Assembly (NCBI RefSeq): GCF_001514285.1
Contig: NZ_KQ949023.1
Span: forward strand, 62,001-126,000
Source of the DNA: Streptomyces sp. DSM 15324
GTDB lineage: Bacteria; Actinomycetota; Actinomycetes; Streptomycetales; Streptomycetaceae
Length of the DNA stretch: 64,000 bases
Reading direction: 5' to 3'
Shown here in pieces: positions 42,264-50,139 of this stretch; positions within the stretch are counted from its first letter, which is position 1, and each line of letters starts with the position of its first letter. Under the pieces are notes generated by a model. It saw only the letters and a program-made list of their open reading frames with translations, was not told the origin of the DNA and did no database searches. Made by a program: the position numbers and the translations under genes.

Positions 42264-44489
42264 GTGACCGAGACGACGACGTTCACGCCCGCCGGGGACC
42301 CGGAGGGCACCGAGCGGCCGGCGGCCGACGTGCTGCCGTTCCCGCTGAAGAAGACCACCGCCCCCGCCGTGCTCGGTGAGGGCGAGGCCAAGCCGGGGGA
42401 GTGGGACGCTGAACTCCCCGACACCGACGACCCGGAGGCCGACGGCCTGAGCGAGGGCGCCCCGGTCGACCCGCCGCGCGAGGTCTACCCGCCGTCCGTG
42501 GCGGAGTGGATGGAGGCCAAGGACAAGGCCCGTCTGCCGGTCCTGCCGGACTGGGTGAAGCTGCCGGACCAGCGCGCGGCCGTCCGCAAGTGGGCCGTCC
42601 GGCACTACTCGGCTGTGGCGGGCTATCACGCGCTCCGTCTGCCGCTGGTCTATACGCCGAAGATCTGCATGTACTCCCCGCGGGGCGCGTGGCGGTGGTC
42701 GACGGCAATCGGCCGGTGGGTGTCCGACGCGGAGGGCAAGCCCTTGCGCCTGGCCGCCGTGGCGGAGGAGAACGCGGCGGACTACCTGAAGCTTTCCCGG
42801 CAGCGCAACGACCGCGTGAGGCTGCGGGGGATCGTCGCGACCGTGGGCGGGTTCGTCGGTCTCGCCGCCGCGCTGACCCTGTACGTCATGGCGCCGTCGT
42901 GGCTGCTCATGCTGGCCGTGGCCACCCTGACCACGACCCTCGGTGTGGTCGGGGCGCCGGCGGACCGGCCGCTGATCGACCTGGCCAAGGTGACGTTCCG
43001 CAAGCGCAAGCTGTCCTCGGACATCGTCATCCGCGCGCACGAGGTGGCCGGGCTGACCAGCAAGGACCAGACGATCGCGTTCCCGCGCCCGATCGGGCGG
43101 GACGGCGACGGGTGGCGGGTGGTCGTCGACCTGCCGTACGGCAAGACGTTCGAGGACGCGATGAAGGCTCACGCCCGCCTCGCGTCCGGAATGGACATCG
43201 CTCCTACTCAGCTCTTCCTGGACAAGGACGAGACGAGCGGGCGGCGGGTGTCGTACTGGATTGCCGACCGTGACCCGCTCGCCGTGCCGTCGGGCAAGTC
43301 GCCGCTGCTGGGGGCGACGCGGGTGGACTTCTGGAAGCCGTTCCCGTGGGGTGTCGACGAGCGCGGCAACCCGGTCATGGCAACCATGCTGTGGCTGTCG
43401 CTGCTGGTCGGCGCCGTGCCCCGGCAGGGCAAGACGTTCTCCGCCCGCACCATCGCGCTGGCCGCCGCGCTGGACCCGTACGTGCGCCTGTACGTGTTCG
43501 ACGGCAAGGCGTCGCCGGACTGGCGCACGTTCGCCAAGGTGGCCCACCGCATCGGGTTCGGCATCGTGCCCAAGAACGGGGTCGACCCGGTTCAGCACCT
43601 GCTGACCTCGCTGCGGGAGCTGAAGGCGGACGTCGAGGACCGCTACCACCGGCTGTCCGAACTGCCCCTGCACGTCTGCCCGGAGGGCAAGCTGACCCCG
43701 GAGATCAGCCGGGACAAGAAGCTGAACATGCCGCTCACGCTGTTCGTGGTCGACGAGGTTCAGGAGTACCTGACCCACCCCGAGCACGGCAAAGAGATCC
43801 TGTCCCTGATGGTCTACCTCGCCCGCGTCGCCCCGGCTGTCGGCGTCTCGGTGATGACGGCGACGCAGAAGCCGGACGACAAGGCGTGCCCCTCTGAGCT
43901 GCGTGACCAGCATCAGGCCCGGTTCGCGCTGCGGGTCGGTGCCTACCAGGTGTCGGACACCATCCTCGGCGCCGGTTCCTACAGCGAGGGTCTGGACGCG
44001 TCCAAGCTGTTGAAGTCCCACAAGGGCGTCGGTCTGCTCAAGGGCATGTCCGACGGCTCCGGGATCGTGCGCACCTACCTCGCCGACGGCCGCGACGCCG
44101 ACCGCATCCTGACCCGCGCCGCCGCCCTGCGCGAGGCCGAAGGGACTCTGTCCGGCGACGCGGTGGGCGAGGCCCCGGCCCCGGAGACGTCCACGACGAT
44201 CCTGGACGACGTCGCGGCCGTGCTCGGCAAGGGCGAGGCCAAGGTGTGGTCCGAGACGATCGTGGACCGGCTTGCCGACCTGCGCCCGGACGTCTACGGC
44301 CCGTGGGCCGCACTGGACGCCAAGCCCAAGGCCGAAGCGCTCACGGCCGCGCTCAAGCCGTACGGCATCGGCACCGTGCAGATCAGCCGGCGCATCGACG
44401 GCGAGGGACAGGTCAACAAGCGCGGCATCAAGCGCGACGACATCGCCACCGCGATTACGCAGCGCAACAACAAGCGGGACGCCGAATAG
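42264..44489 (+). CDS. TraB/FtsK-type conjugative DNA translocase
   Basis: 741 residues. AICEs move as double-stranded DNA through one hexameric FtsK-like ATPase. An acidic N-terminus is followed by two membrane helices (about 190-235: GFVGLAAALTLYVMAPSWLL, MLAVATLTTTLGVVG). The motor has Walker A VPRQGKTFSA at about 383 and Walker B LTLFVVDEVQEYL at about 492. A C-terminal winged helix from about 640 (LDDVAAVLGKGEAKVWSETI, TVQISRRIDGEGQVNKRGIK) should read the clt repeats just downstream. GTG start with an unusual hairpin over the ribosome site. Confidence 0.94.
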   Translation: MTETTTFTPAGDPEGTERPAADVLPFPLKKTTAPAVLGEGEAKPGEWDAELPDTDDPEADGLSEGAPVDPPREVYPPSVAEWMEAKDKARLPVLPDWVKLPDQRAAVRKWAVRHYSAVAGYHALRLPLVYTPKICMYSPRGAWRWSTAIGRWVSDAEGKPLRLAAVAEENAADYLKLSRQRNDRVRLRGIVATVGGFVGLAAALTLYVMAPSWLLMLAVATLTTTLGVVGAPADRPLIDLAKVTFRKRKLSSDIVIRAHEVAGLTSKDQTIAFPRPIGRDGDGWRVVVDLPYGKTFEDAMKAHARLASGMDIAPTQLFLDKDETSGRRVSYWIADRDPLAVPSGKSPLLGATRVDFWKPFPWGVDERGNPVMATMLWLSLLVGAVPRQGKTFSARTIALAAALDPYVRLYVFDGKASPDWRTFAKVAHRIGFGIVPKNGVDPVQHLLTSLRELKADVEDRYHRLSELPLHVCPEGKLTPEISRDKKLNMPLTLFVVDEVQEYLTHPEHGKEILSLMVYLARVAPAVGVSVMTATQKPDDKACPSELRDQHQARFALRVGAYQVSDTILGAGSYSEGLDASKLLKSHKGVGLLKGMSDGSGIVRTYLADGRDADRILTRAAALREAEGTLSGDAVGEAPAPETSTTILDDVAAVLGKGEAKVWSETIVDRLADLRPDVYGPWAALDAKPKAEALTAALKPYGIGTVQISRRIDGEGQVNKRGIKRDDIATAITQRNNKRDAE

Positions 44490-44501
44490 GCCTCGCAGCC
44501 C

Positions 44502-44585
44502 GCTACCGGTAGCGCCGGACGTCGCTACCGGTAGCGACCCCGCTAGCGACCCAAACGGCACCTGATCAGGTTGCTAGCGGGTAGC
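44502..44585. other. clt/transfer-origin-like repeats
   Basis: GCTACCGGTAGC occurs at 44502-44513 and 44524-44535, GCTAGC at 44542-44547 and GCTAGCGGGTAGC at 44573-44585, with CCTGATCAGG between. GGTAGCG-type units next to traB are expected for the TraB recognition repeats of a clt locus. Assignment by position and repeat structure. Confidence 0.65.
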
Positions 44586-44630
44586 GGCCGACCTGCGGAA
44601 ACCCCTCGAAACCCCTCTGAGAGGCCCCTG

Positions 44631-44882
44631 ATGAGCTTTGCTCTGCTTGCTTCCGCCTGCCTGTTGGTCATCACGCTTGGTTACGTCGTCAAGTGCTGGC
44701 TGAGCCCGTTCGGGGACTGCCGCAAGTGCGACGGCATGGGCCACGGCTTCAAGACCGACCGCAAGGGCAAGACCCGGCGCGGCAAGGACTGCCGCCGCTG
44801 CGACGCGACCGGGAAGCGCATACGCGTCGGCCGCTGGATCTACAACCGCGCCGCGCGCACCTACCGCGCCGGCACCCGCTGA
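44631..44882 (+). CDS. Small membrane protein with CxxC-type zinc ribbon
   Basis: 83 residues. One N-terminal transmembrane helix (SFALLASACLLVITLGYVV) is followed by a basic cytoplasmic part with CRKCDGMGHGF and CRRCDATGK, DnaJ-like CxxCxGxG repeats, and a basic tail. Typical of AICE spread-region genes. No family name recognised. Confidence 0.8.
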   Translation: MSFALLASACLLVITLGYVVKCWLSPFGDCRKCDGMGHGFKTDRKGKTRRGKDCRRCDATGKRIRVGRWIYNRAARTYRAGTR

Positions 44883-44901
44883 CCCTCCCGGGAGACAACC
44901 C

Positions 44902-45096
44902 GTGACCCTCACCATCCCGCTCGTGCTGCTGCTCGCCGTTGTCGTCGCGCTGCTGCTGCGCTCCAAGGCCGTCGGCGCCGGAACGGCCGTCGCCGTCGTG
45001 CTCTTCGGCTTCTACCTCGCCGACACCGGCGCGGCCGACACCGTCACCCAGATCGTCACCGCCCTCACCGACGCCCTCAACGACGCTGGCCGCTGA
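44902..45096 (+). CDS. SpdA/SpdB-like small membrane protein
   Basis: 64 residues with two hydrophobic segments (TIPLVLLLAVVVALLLR and GTAVAVVLFGFYLAD) and a polar C-terminus. GTG start after CCTCCCGGGAGAC. The position among transfer genes suggests a plasmid-spreading function. Confidence 0.75.
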   Translation: MTLTIPLVLLLAVVVALLLRSKAVGAGTAVAVVLFGFYLADTGAADTVTQIVTALTDALNDAGR

Positions 45097-45115
45097 ACCG
45101 AAGGGAGACCCCGCC

Positions 45116-45589
45116 ATGAACGAACCCACCCCGTACGGCCGCACGACGGGACACCAGACGACGACGGCCGTGCACGTCCACACCCCCACCCCCCTCGCCC
45201 CCACGCACACCGCCCCGCTCGTGCCCGTGCAGCCGGGCACCATCCCGGCCGTGGCGAGCGTCGTCCTCCCCGATGGCCGGGTCGTCACCGGCTACGCGGT
45301 CGCCCCCGTGCAGCCGGAACCGGTGGTCGCCAAGCCGGTCGTCTCGCGGGCGGCGGTGAACGTCGCCCTCGGAGGCGTCGGGTTCCTCGCCGTGTGCGGC
45401 GGACTGCTGCTGCTGACCACGTTCATCACCGCCCTGACCGCGCTCGTCACGCAGCTCATCACCCTCGCCGCCGTCGTTTTCGGCGGATGGATCGCCGTGC
45501 AGATCTTCAGCGGACGCGGCCATGGCGAGGGCGGGACCACGGTCAACATCCGCAAGGCCGTCATCAAGCGCAACAAGTTCTACGGCTGA
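45116..45589 (+). CDS. SpdB-like membrane protein
   Basis: 157 residues. Pro/Thr/His-rich N-terminal 60 residues, then two transmembrane helices (VALGGVGFLAVCGGLLLL, LVTQLITLAAVVFGGWIAV), ending in a basic tail (VNIRKAVIKRNKFYG). Matches the layout of intramycelial spreading proteins. ATG after AAGGGAGA. Confidence 0.78.
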   Translation: MNEPTPYGRTTGHQTTTAVHVHTPTPLAPTHTAPLVPVQPGTIPAVASVVLPDGRVVTGYAVAPVQPEPVVAKPVVSRAAVNVALGGVGFLAVCGGLLLLTTFITALTALVTQLITLAAVVFGGWIAVQIFSGRGHGEGGTTVNIRKAVIKRNKFYG

Positions 45590-45605
45590 CAGGAGACGAA
45601 AACCC

Positions 45606-45899
45606 ATGCTCAGGCTGCGTATCCGGCTCACCGCGCTGCCCCGCAACGCGCTGATCCTGACCGACACGCCCCGTCCCAACTGCCGCACCTGTGAGGGCTT
45701 CGGTGGCATCGAGCACGACTACGGCGACTACGAGACCGGCGAGTGGGCCGGCACCGACATCGAGTTCTGCGGGTGCTGGACGCCGTGGGCCGTAACCCTG
45801 CTGCCGCTCCCGCGCCGCCTCCGGTGGCTGCGCCGCCGCCGTGACAGCGGCCGTGACCCGTGGGGCCCCGTCGGCTACAGCGACGAACCGCCCTTCTAG
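45606..45899 (+). CDS. Small Cys-motif protein of the AICE
   Basis: 97 residues. NCRTCEGFGGIEHDYGDYET and EFCGCWTPW form a possible metal site. The C-terminus is Arg-rich. Small proteins of this kind are common beside spd genes; function unknown. It ends eight bases before the second copy of the leader RNA motif. Confidence 0.75.
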   Translation: MLRLRIRLTALPRNALILTDTPRPNCRTCEGFGGIEHDYGDYETGEWAGTDIEFCGCWTPWAVTLLPLPRRLRWLRRRRDSGRDPWGPVGYSDEPPF

Positions 45900-45906
45900 C
45901 TACGCC

Positions 45907-45980
45907 CGAGGGCGGCGACTCCCGGACAAGGACAACCGCCGCCCTCGGTCTCCGTATCCCGACGTTGCAGAACAGGAGAC
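45907..45980 (+). promoter_or_regulatory. Repeated leader RNA motif, copy 2 (best formed)
   Basis: CGAGGGCGGCG and CGCCGCCCTCG are perfect 11-bp arms (45907-45917, 45937-45947) around a 19-base loop containing CTCCCGGACAAGGACAAC. Immediately after, GTCTCC (45948-45953) pairs with GGAGAC (45975-45980), covering the ribosome site of the methyltransferase gene and enclosing TCCCGACGTTGCA. Confidence 0.8.
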
Positions 45981-45987
45981 CTACAGC

Positions 45988-46746
45988 ATGACCGAACTGC
46001 GCGTTTTCGGCGAGGGGCCCTCGGTCCCGGCCACCCGATCGGGGCGGACGCCCCGGCCGCGTCTGCTGGATCTGTTCTCGTGCGCCGGTGGGGCCGCCAT
46101 GGGCTACCACCGGGCCGGGTTCGCGGTGGACGGTTGCGACATCGCCGACCGCTCGAACTACCCCTTCCCCTACCGCCGGGGTGACGCCCTGGCCTACCTC
46201 GCCCACCTGATCGCGTCGGGCGAGATCCGCCGGTACGCGTTCGTCCACGCGTCCCCGCCGTGCCAGCACGGATGCGCGCTGACGGTGGGCACCAACGCCT
46301 CGCAGGGGTGGGGCCGCACGCATGTCGACCTGGTCGCCCCCACCCGTGACCTCTTGGACAGGACCGGCCTGCCGTACGTGATGGAACAGCCCAACGGCCG
46401 CGCGGAGATCCGTAAGGACCTGACGCTGTGCGGAGAGATGTTCGGTCTCGGGGTCATCCGTCACCGCAACTTCGAGTTGGGCGACTGGACGGCTGCACAG
46501 CCGGCGCACATCCCGCACCGCGGGCGGGTGCGCGGCTACCGGCACGGCCGTTTCTACGACGGTCCCTATGTCGCCGCGTACGGCAACGGCGGCGGCAAGC
46601 CCACTGTCCCCGAACTCCAGACGGCCATGGGCATCACGTGGACCGACGTGCGCGAGGAACTGACGGAGGCGATCCCGCCCGCCTACACCGAGCACATCGG
46701 CCGCGCCTACCTCGCCGCCACGACGTCCCTGGGGGCGGCGGCATGA
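45988..46746 (+). CDS. C5-cytosine DNA methyltransferase, small
   Basis: 252 residues. LLDLFSCAGGAAMGYHRAGF (SAM motif I), HASPPCQHG (motif IV, catalytic Cys92), YVMEQPNG (motif VI, Glu), RHRNFEL (motif VIII) and AIPPAYTEHIGRAYL (motif X). The region between VIII and the end is short, so target recognition is minimal. No restriction endonuclease is adjacent. Likely anti-restriction or regulatory methylation for the element. ATGA overlap with the next gene. Confidence 0.9.
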   Translation: MTELRVFGEGPSVPATRSGRTPRPRLLDLFSCAGGAAMGYHRAGFAVDGCDIADRSNYPFPYRRGDALAYLAHLIASGEIRRYAFVHASPPCQHGCALTVGTNASQGWGRTHVDLVAPTRDLLDRTGLPYVMEQPNGRAEIRKDLTLCGEMFGLGVIRHRNFELGDWTAAQPAHIPHRGRVRGYRHGRFYDGPYVAAYGNGGGKPTVPELQTAMGITWTDVREELTEAIPPAYTEHIGRAYLAATTSLGAAA

Positions 46747-47621
46747 GCGCGATGCCCGAACCCCTGCGGGTCGCCCTCGCCCTCGCGGCGGCCGGCGTCC
46801 CGGTCCTGCCCCTGCGGGCGGGAAAGGTCCCGTTCGGCAACTGCCGCACCTGCACGGGCCGCCCGCCCCGGTGCGGCGGGCGGCCGAACATGAAGGCGGC
46901 GGGCCCCTGCCGGTGCCCCGCGCCGTGCCACGCGTGGGCCGCCGGGACCACCGACCCGCACGTTCTCACCTCGCCCGTGTGGGCGCCGGTGTGGCGTGAG
47001 GCCGTGTCGGTCGCCTACCACCCCGGAGGGGCTGGGCTGACGGTCGTCGACCTGGACAACGCTGCGGCCGTCGCATGGGCCCGCGCGACCCTGCCCGCCA
47101 CCCGCACCGTGCCGTCGACGCGCGGTGAGCACTGGATCTATCGGGGCGCCATGCAGTCGTCGAACGCGGTTCGGCCGGGCGTCGACATCAAATCCACCAT
47201 GCAGTACGCCCGTTGGCTCGGACCCGGGACCGGCTGTATGGCCGTTCTTCCGGCGGTCGTGCGCGCCCTGCTGGTGAAGGAAGACACCACCCCCGCGCCG
47301 GGGGAGGTGGCATCTTCTCTCCCCGCCCCGTGGGGCCGGTCGGTGGCCACCGGGTGCCGCCACACCGAGCGCTACGTCCGCACCGGCTTGGAACGCGGCC
47401 TCGCCCTCGTACGGGCCCGCACCGAATCCGGCGCCGGATCACAGGCGTTCGGCGTCGCCCGGTTCCTCGCCGCCCAGCACACCGCATGCCCCGGACCGTG
47501 CGGACTCACCGCGATCGGCGAGGAGATCGTGACCGCCGCCGTCTCGGTGGGCGTCCCGGAGGCCTACGCCCGCCGCGCGGTCGCCAACGGCCTTGAGGCG
47601 GCCGTGGAGCGCGCGGCATGA
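46743..47621 (+). CDS. Bifunctional primase/polymerase-type replication protein
   Basis: 292 residues. Prim-Pol N-terminal domain: LALAAAGVPVLPLRAGKVPF, a Cys-rich insertion (CRTCTGRPPRCGG...CRCPAPCHAW), VVDLDNAAAVAWA (acidic catalytic pair), TRGEHWIYRG and GVDIKSTMQYARWLGPG. Provides priming for element replication with the DUF3987 protein downstream. ATGA overlaps on both sides. Confidence 0.88.
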   Translation: MSAMPEPLRVALALAAAGVPVLPLRAGKVPFGNCRTCTGRPPRCGGRPNMKAAGPCRCPAPCHAWAAGTTDPHVLTSPVWAPVWREAVSVAYHPGGAGLTVVDLDNAAAVAWARATLPATRTVPSTRGEHWIYRGAMQSSNAVRPGVDIKSTMQYARWLGPGTGCMAVLPAVVRALLVKEDTTPAPGEVASSLPAPWGRSVATGCRHTERYVRTGLERGLALVRARTESGAGSQAFGVARFLAAQHTACPGPCGLTAIGEEIVTAAVSVGVPEAYARRAVANGLEAAVERAA

Positions 47622-47941
47622 ACAAAGCATCCCGAACCCCCACGAACGGCGCTCAGGGCGCCGTACAGGGCCCGCCACGGCCGCCGGTGGGCGAACCGAG
47701 GGGCGTCGCCCGCAAGGGCGTCCTTTCTGCTGTTGGTTCTGACCCGCACACGGTCACCGTCACCGGCGTCGCCCCGGGGCTGCAAATCCAGTGCGAGGGC
47801 GTACCCGTCGCGGACTGGCTGTGCTCGTGCGGGCAGCACGAACGTGCCCGGGGCCGCGCCGCCGTCATCGCGCTGCAAGGCCGCGTCGTCGTCGGCGTCT
47901 GCCAGCACACCACTACCGCCGAAGGGAGGACGGCCGCATGA
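47618..47941 (+). CDS. Hypothetical protein between prim-pol and DUF3987
   Basis: 107 residues. Starts at an ATGA overlap with prim-pol and ends at an ATGA overlap with the DUF3987 gene, which strongly supports translation. VTVTGVAPGLQIQCEGVPVA and WLCSCGQHERARGRAAVIAL suggest a small beta-domain with Cys/His residues. Family not recognised. Confidence 0.8.
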   Translation: MNKASRTPTNGAQGAVQGPPRPPVGEPRGVARKGVLSAVGSDPHTVTVTGVAPGLQIQCEGVPVADWLCSCGQHERARGRAAVIALQGRVVVGVCQHTTTAEGRTAA

Positions 47942-49485
47942 ACACACAGCCTGTGGACAACGATCTGTGGGCCGGACTGCCCACCCTGGACGAACCGCCG
48001 GGCGAGGACGACGCGGCACCGGACGTGTGGGAGGACCCCATTCCCCTCACCGGCCGCCGTGAGCGCCCCACATTCCCCGCCCACGTCCTGCCCACCTGGT
48101 TGGGGGAGTTCGTGGCGGCCGTCGCCGAGGAGACACAGACCCCGGTCGACCTCGCCGGGTCGGTCGCCCTCGCCGTGCTCGCCACGGCGGCCGGCGGCCG
48201 GTCGGTGGTCCACGTGCGCGGCAACTGGCGTGAGCCCACCAACCTCTACACCGTGGTGGCGCTCCCGCCCGCCAACCGCAAGTCCGCCGTCTTCGCCCTG
48301 CTCACCGACCCCCTCTATGAGGCTGAGAAACAGCTCAAGACCGCCATGCAGCCCGTCATCGTGGAGGCGGAGCTGACGGCGAGGCTGGCCAAGGAAGCGG
48401 CGGACAAGGCCGCCGCCAAAGCCGCGTCTGCCGACACGGACAAGCGGCAAGAGATGGTGGCGACCGCGGTCGGCCTCGCGCAGACCGCCGACACCCTCAC
48501 CGTCCCGGCCGAACCGGTGCTGCTGGCGGACGACTCGACACCGGAGACGGTGACCTCGCTCATGGCGGAACAGGGCGGGCGGCTGTCGGTGATGAGCGCG
48601 GAGGGCGGCATCTTCGACATCATCGCTGGCCGCTACTCGGGCGCCCCCAACATGGAAGTCTTCCTCAAGGGGCATGCCGGGGACCGGCTGAGGGTGAACC
48701 GGCAGACCCGCCGCGAGTACATCGACCACCCTGCCTTGACCATCGGCCTCGCCGTGCAGCCGGACGTGCTGCGCGACATCGGGAAGGTGAAGGGGTTCGA
48801 GGGGCGCGGACTGCTCGCCCGCTTCCTGTACTCCCTGCCGGTGTCCACGGTCGGCGAACGCGAGGTCATCACCGACCCGGTCCCCGAGACGACGGCCACC
48901 ACCTACACCGCCCGGGTCATCGACCTGACCCTGTCGCTGGCGGAGTGGACCGACCCGGCGGTCATCCAGCTCAGCCCGGAAGCGGACGCGGCACTGATCG
49001 CCTATCAGAAGCGCATCGAACCGCAGCTCAAGGCGCGCGGCGGCAAGCTGGGCCACATCTCCAACTGGGCCGGAAAGCTTGCCGGGGCGACCGCCCGCAT
49101 GGCCGCGCTGCTGCACCTCGCCGAGCACGGCGGCAACGGCTACACCCGCGCGGTCACGGAAGACACCATGCGCTCTGCGATCGAGTTGGGGGAGTACTAC
49201 ACCGCTCACGCCCTCGCCGTGTTCGACGTCATGGGCGCCGACCCGGTCCTGTCCCGGGCCCGCAGCGTGCTGGAAGCGGTGAGGGACAACCGGTGGGAGG
49301 ACGTCAGCCGGCGGGACGTGTTCACCGTTCTGTCCCGCAGCGAGGTGCCCACCGTCGCCGACCTGGAACCCGCCCTCGCGCTGCTGGAAGACCACGGATA
49401 CCTGCGGTCCTACCAGCCCGAGCGCACCGGCAAGCGAGGACGCCCACCGGCGCCCCGCCTACTCGTCCACCCCGCACTGCGGTAG
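47938..49485 (+). CDS. DUF3987 (YfjI-like) replication ATPase
   Basis: 515 residues. A DUF3987 core: DLAGSVALAVLATAAGGRSV, VVALPPANRKSAVF (a P-loop-like segment without the standard GKT/S), SVMSAEGGIFDIIAGRYSGA, LTIGLAVQPDVLRDIG and FEGRGLLARFLYSLP. Helical linker near 145-185. A C-terminal winged helix (about 435-510) resembles replication initiators. With prim-pol it probably forms the element's replication machinery. The ori-like repeats begin 38 bp after its stop. Confidence 0.85.
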   Translation: MNTQPVDNDLWAGLPTLDEPPGEDDAAPDVWEDPIPLTGRRERPTFPAHVLPTWLGEFVAAVAEETQTPVDLAGSVALAVLATAAGGRSVVHVRGNWREPTNLYTVVALPPANRKSAVFALLTDPLYEAEKQLKTAMQPVIVEAELTARLAKEAADKAAAKAASADTDKRQEMVATAVGLAQTADTLTVPAEPVLLADDSTPETVTSLMAEQGGRLSVMSAEGGIFDIIAGRYSGAPNMEVFLKGHAGDRLRVNRQTRREYIDHPALTIGLAVQPDVLRDIGKVKGFEGRGLLARFLYSLPVSTVGEREVITDPVPETTATTYTARVIDLTLSLAEWTDPAVIQLSPEADAALIAYQKRIEPQLKARGGKLGHISNWAGKLAGATARMAALLHLAEHGGNGYTRAVTEDTMRSAIELGEYYTAHALAVFDVMGADPVLSRARSVLEAVRDNRWEDVSRRDVFTVLSRSEVPTVADLEPALALLEDHGYLRSYQPERTGKRGRPPAPRLLVHPALR

Positions 49486-49522
49486 GGCGGCCGATGACCC
49501 CGGCCGCGCCCTGAACCCTTCC

Positions 49523-49809
49523 CGCACAAACCGCAAAATCGCAGAAAACCCCGGACACCCCCGCTGACCTGTGGCGGGACCCTCGCGCCACAGCGGCGAG
49601 GGGCCCGCCGCACAATCCCGCGATATTCCGCAAAAAACCGAGCACCACCCCGGCCGCCGGGACCGCCCACCGGCCGCCCCTGATTTTTGCGGAATATCGC
49701 GGATTTCTGCGGAGCACCACCCACAGCCCCCCGCACACCACATCACCGCAGGTCAGTGACCATCCCGGGCTTTTCTGCGGATTTTGCGGTTTGTGCGGCG
49801 GCACCACCC
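49523..49809. other. Nested inverted repeats, candidate replication origin
   Basis: Outer arms 49523-49554 and 49764-49798 are inverted copies with the A/T-rich core CCGCAAAATCGCAGAAAA (one-base gap). Inner arms CCGCGATATTCCGCAAAAA (49618-49636) and its exact complement (49684-49702) are perfect for 19 bp. GCACCACCC recurs at about 49642, 49713 and 49801, each beside a TGCGG/GCAAA stretch. The A+T runs are unusual for this genome. No gene fits in the 351-bp gap. Confidence 0.75.
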
Positions 49810-49836
49810 CTTGAACTCAGCCCCACGGAGTGAGCC

Positions 49837-50055
49837 TTGGACGAACACGCCACCCCCGCCGACGACGACCCGACCCTCGTTTTCCTCAAGGTCGAAGAGG
49901 CCGCCCGCCGACTCCGCATCGGCCGGACCACATGCTTCGCGCTCATCCGCACCGGCGAACTGGAGTCCGTCATGGTCGGCGGTCTCCGCAGGGTCCCGGT
50001 CGACGCGCCGGCCGCGTACGCGGCCCGTCTCCGCACCGCCCACCGCGCCGCTTGA
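49837..50055 (+). CDS. xis: Excisionase (MerR-like helix-turn-helix)
   Basis: 72 residues. LVFLKVEEAARRLRIGRTTC, FALIRTGELESVMVGGLRRV and PVDAPAAYAARL form the HTH_17/excisionase fold. TTG start with GGAG six bases upstream. Directs integrase toward excision. It lies between the ori-like region and int, separated from int by the third leader motif. Confidence 0.9.
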   Translation: MDEHATPADDDPTLVFLKVEEAARRLRIGRTTCFALIRTGELESVMVGGLRRVPVDAPAAYAARLRTAHRAA

Positions 50056-50063
50056 CGACGCCC

Positions 50064-50131
50064 GGGGCGGCGGCACTCCCGGACAAGACAACCCGCCGCC
50101 CCAGTCCCCATCCCGACATCGAGAATCAGGA
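50064..50131 (+). promoter_or_regulatory. Repeated leader RNA motif, copy 3
   Basis: GGGGCGGCGG and CCGCCGCCCC are perfect 10-bp arms (50064-50073, 50093-50102) around a loop with CTCCCGGACAAGACAAC. TCCCGACAT and a CAGGAG ribosome site follow, as in the other copies, but pairing with the ribosome site is weaker here. The integrase GTG is at 50140. Confidence 0.78.
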
Positions 50132-50139
50132 GTCTGCCG

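Noticed and set aside
41019..44561. 1180-codon minus-strand frame across the AICE transfer genes
   Set aside because: Antisense shadow of DUF2637, GGDEF and traB genes, which all have clear domains and coupled starts.
44882..44905. Fourth copy of the AICE leader motif (CTCCCGGGAGACAAC)
   Set aside because: Loop similarity is partial and no stem of G+C arms flanks it.
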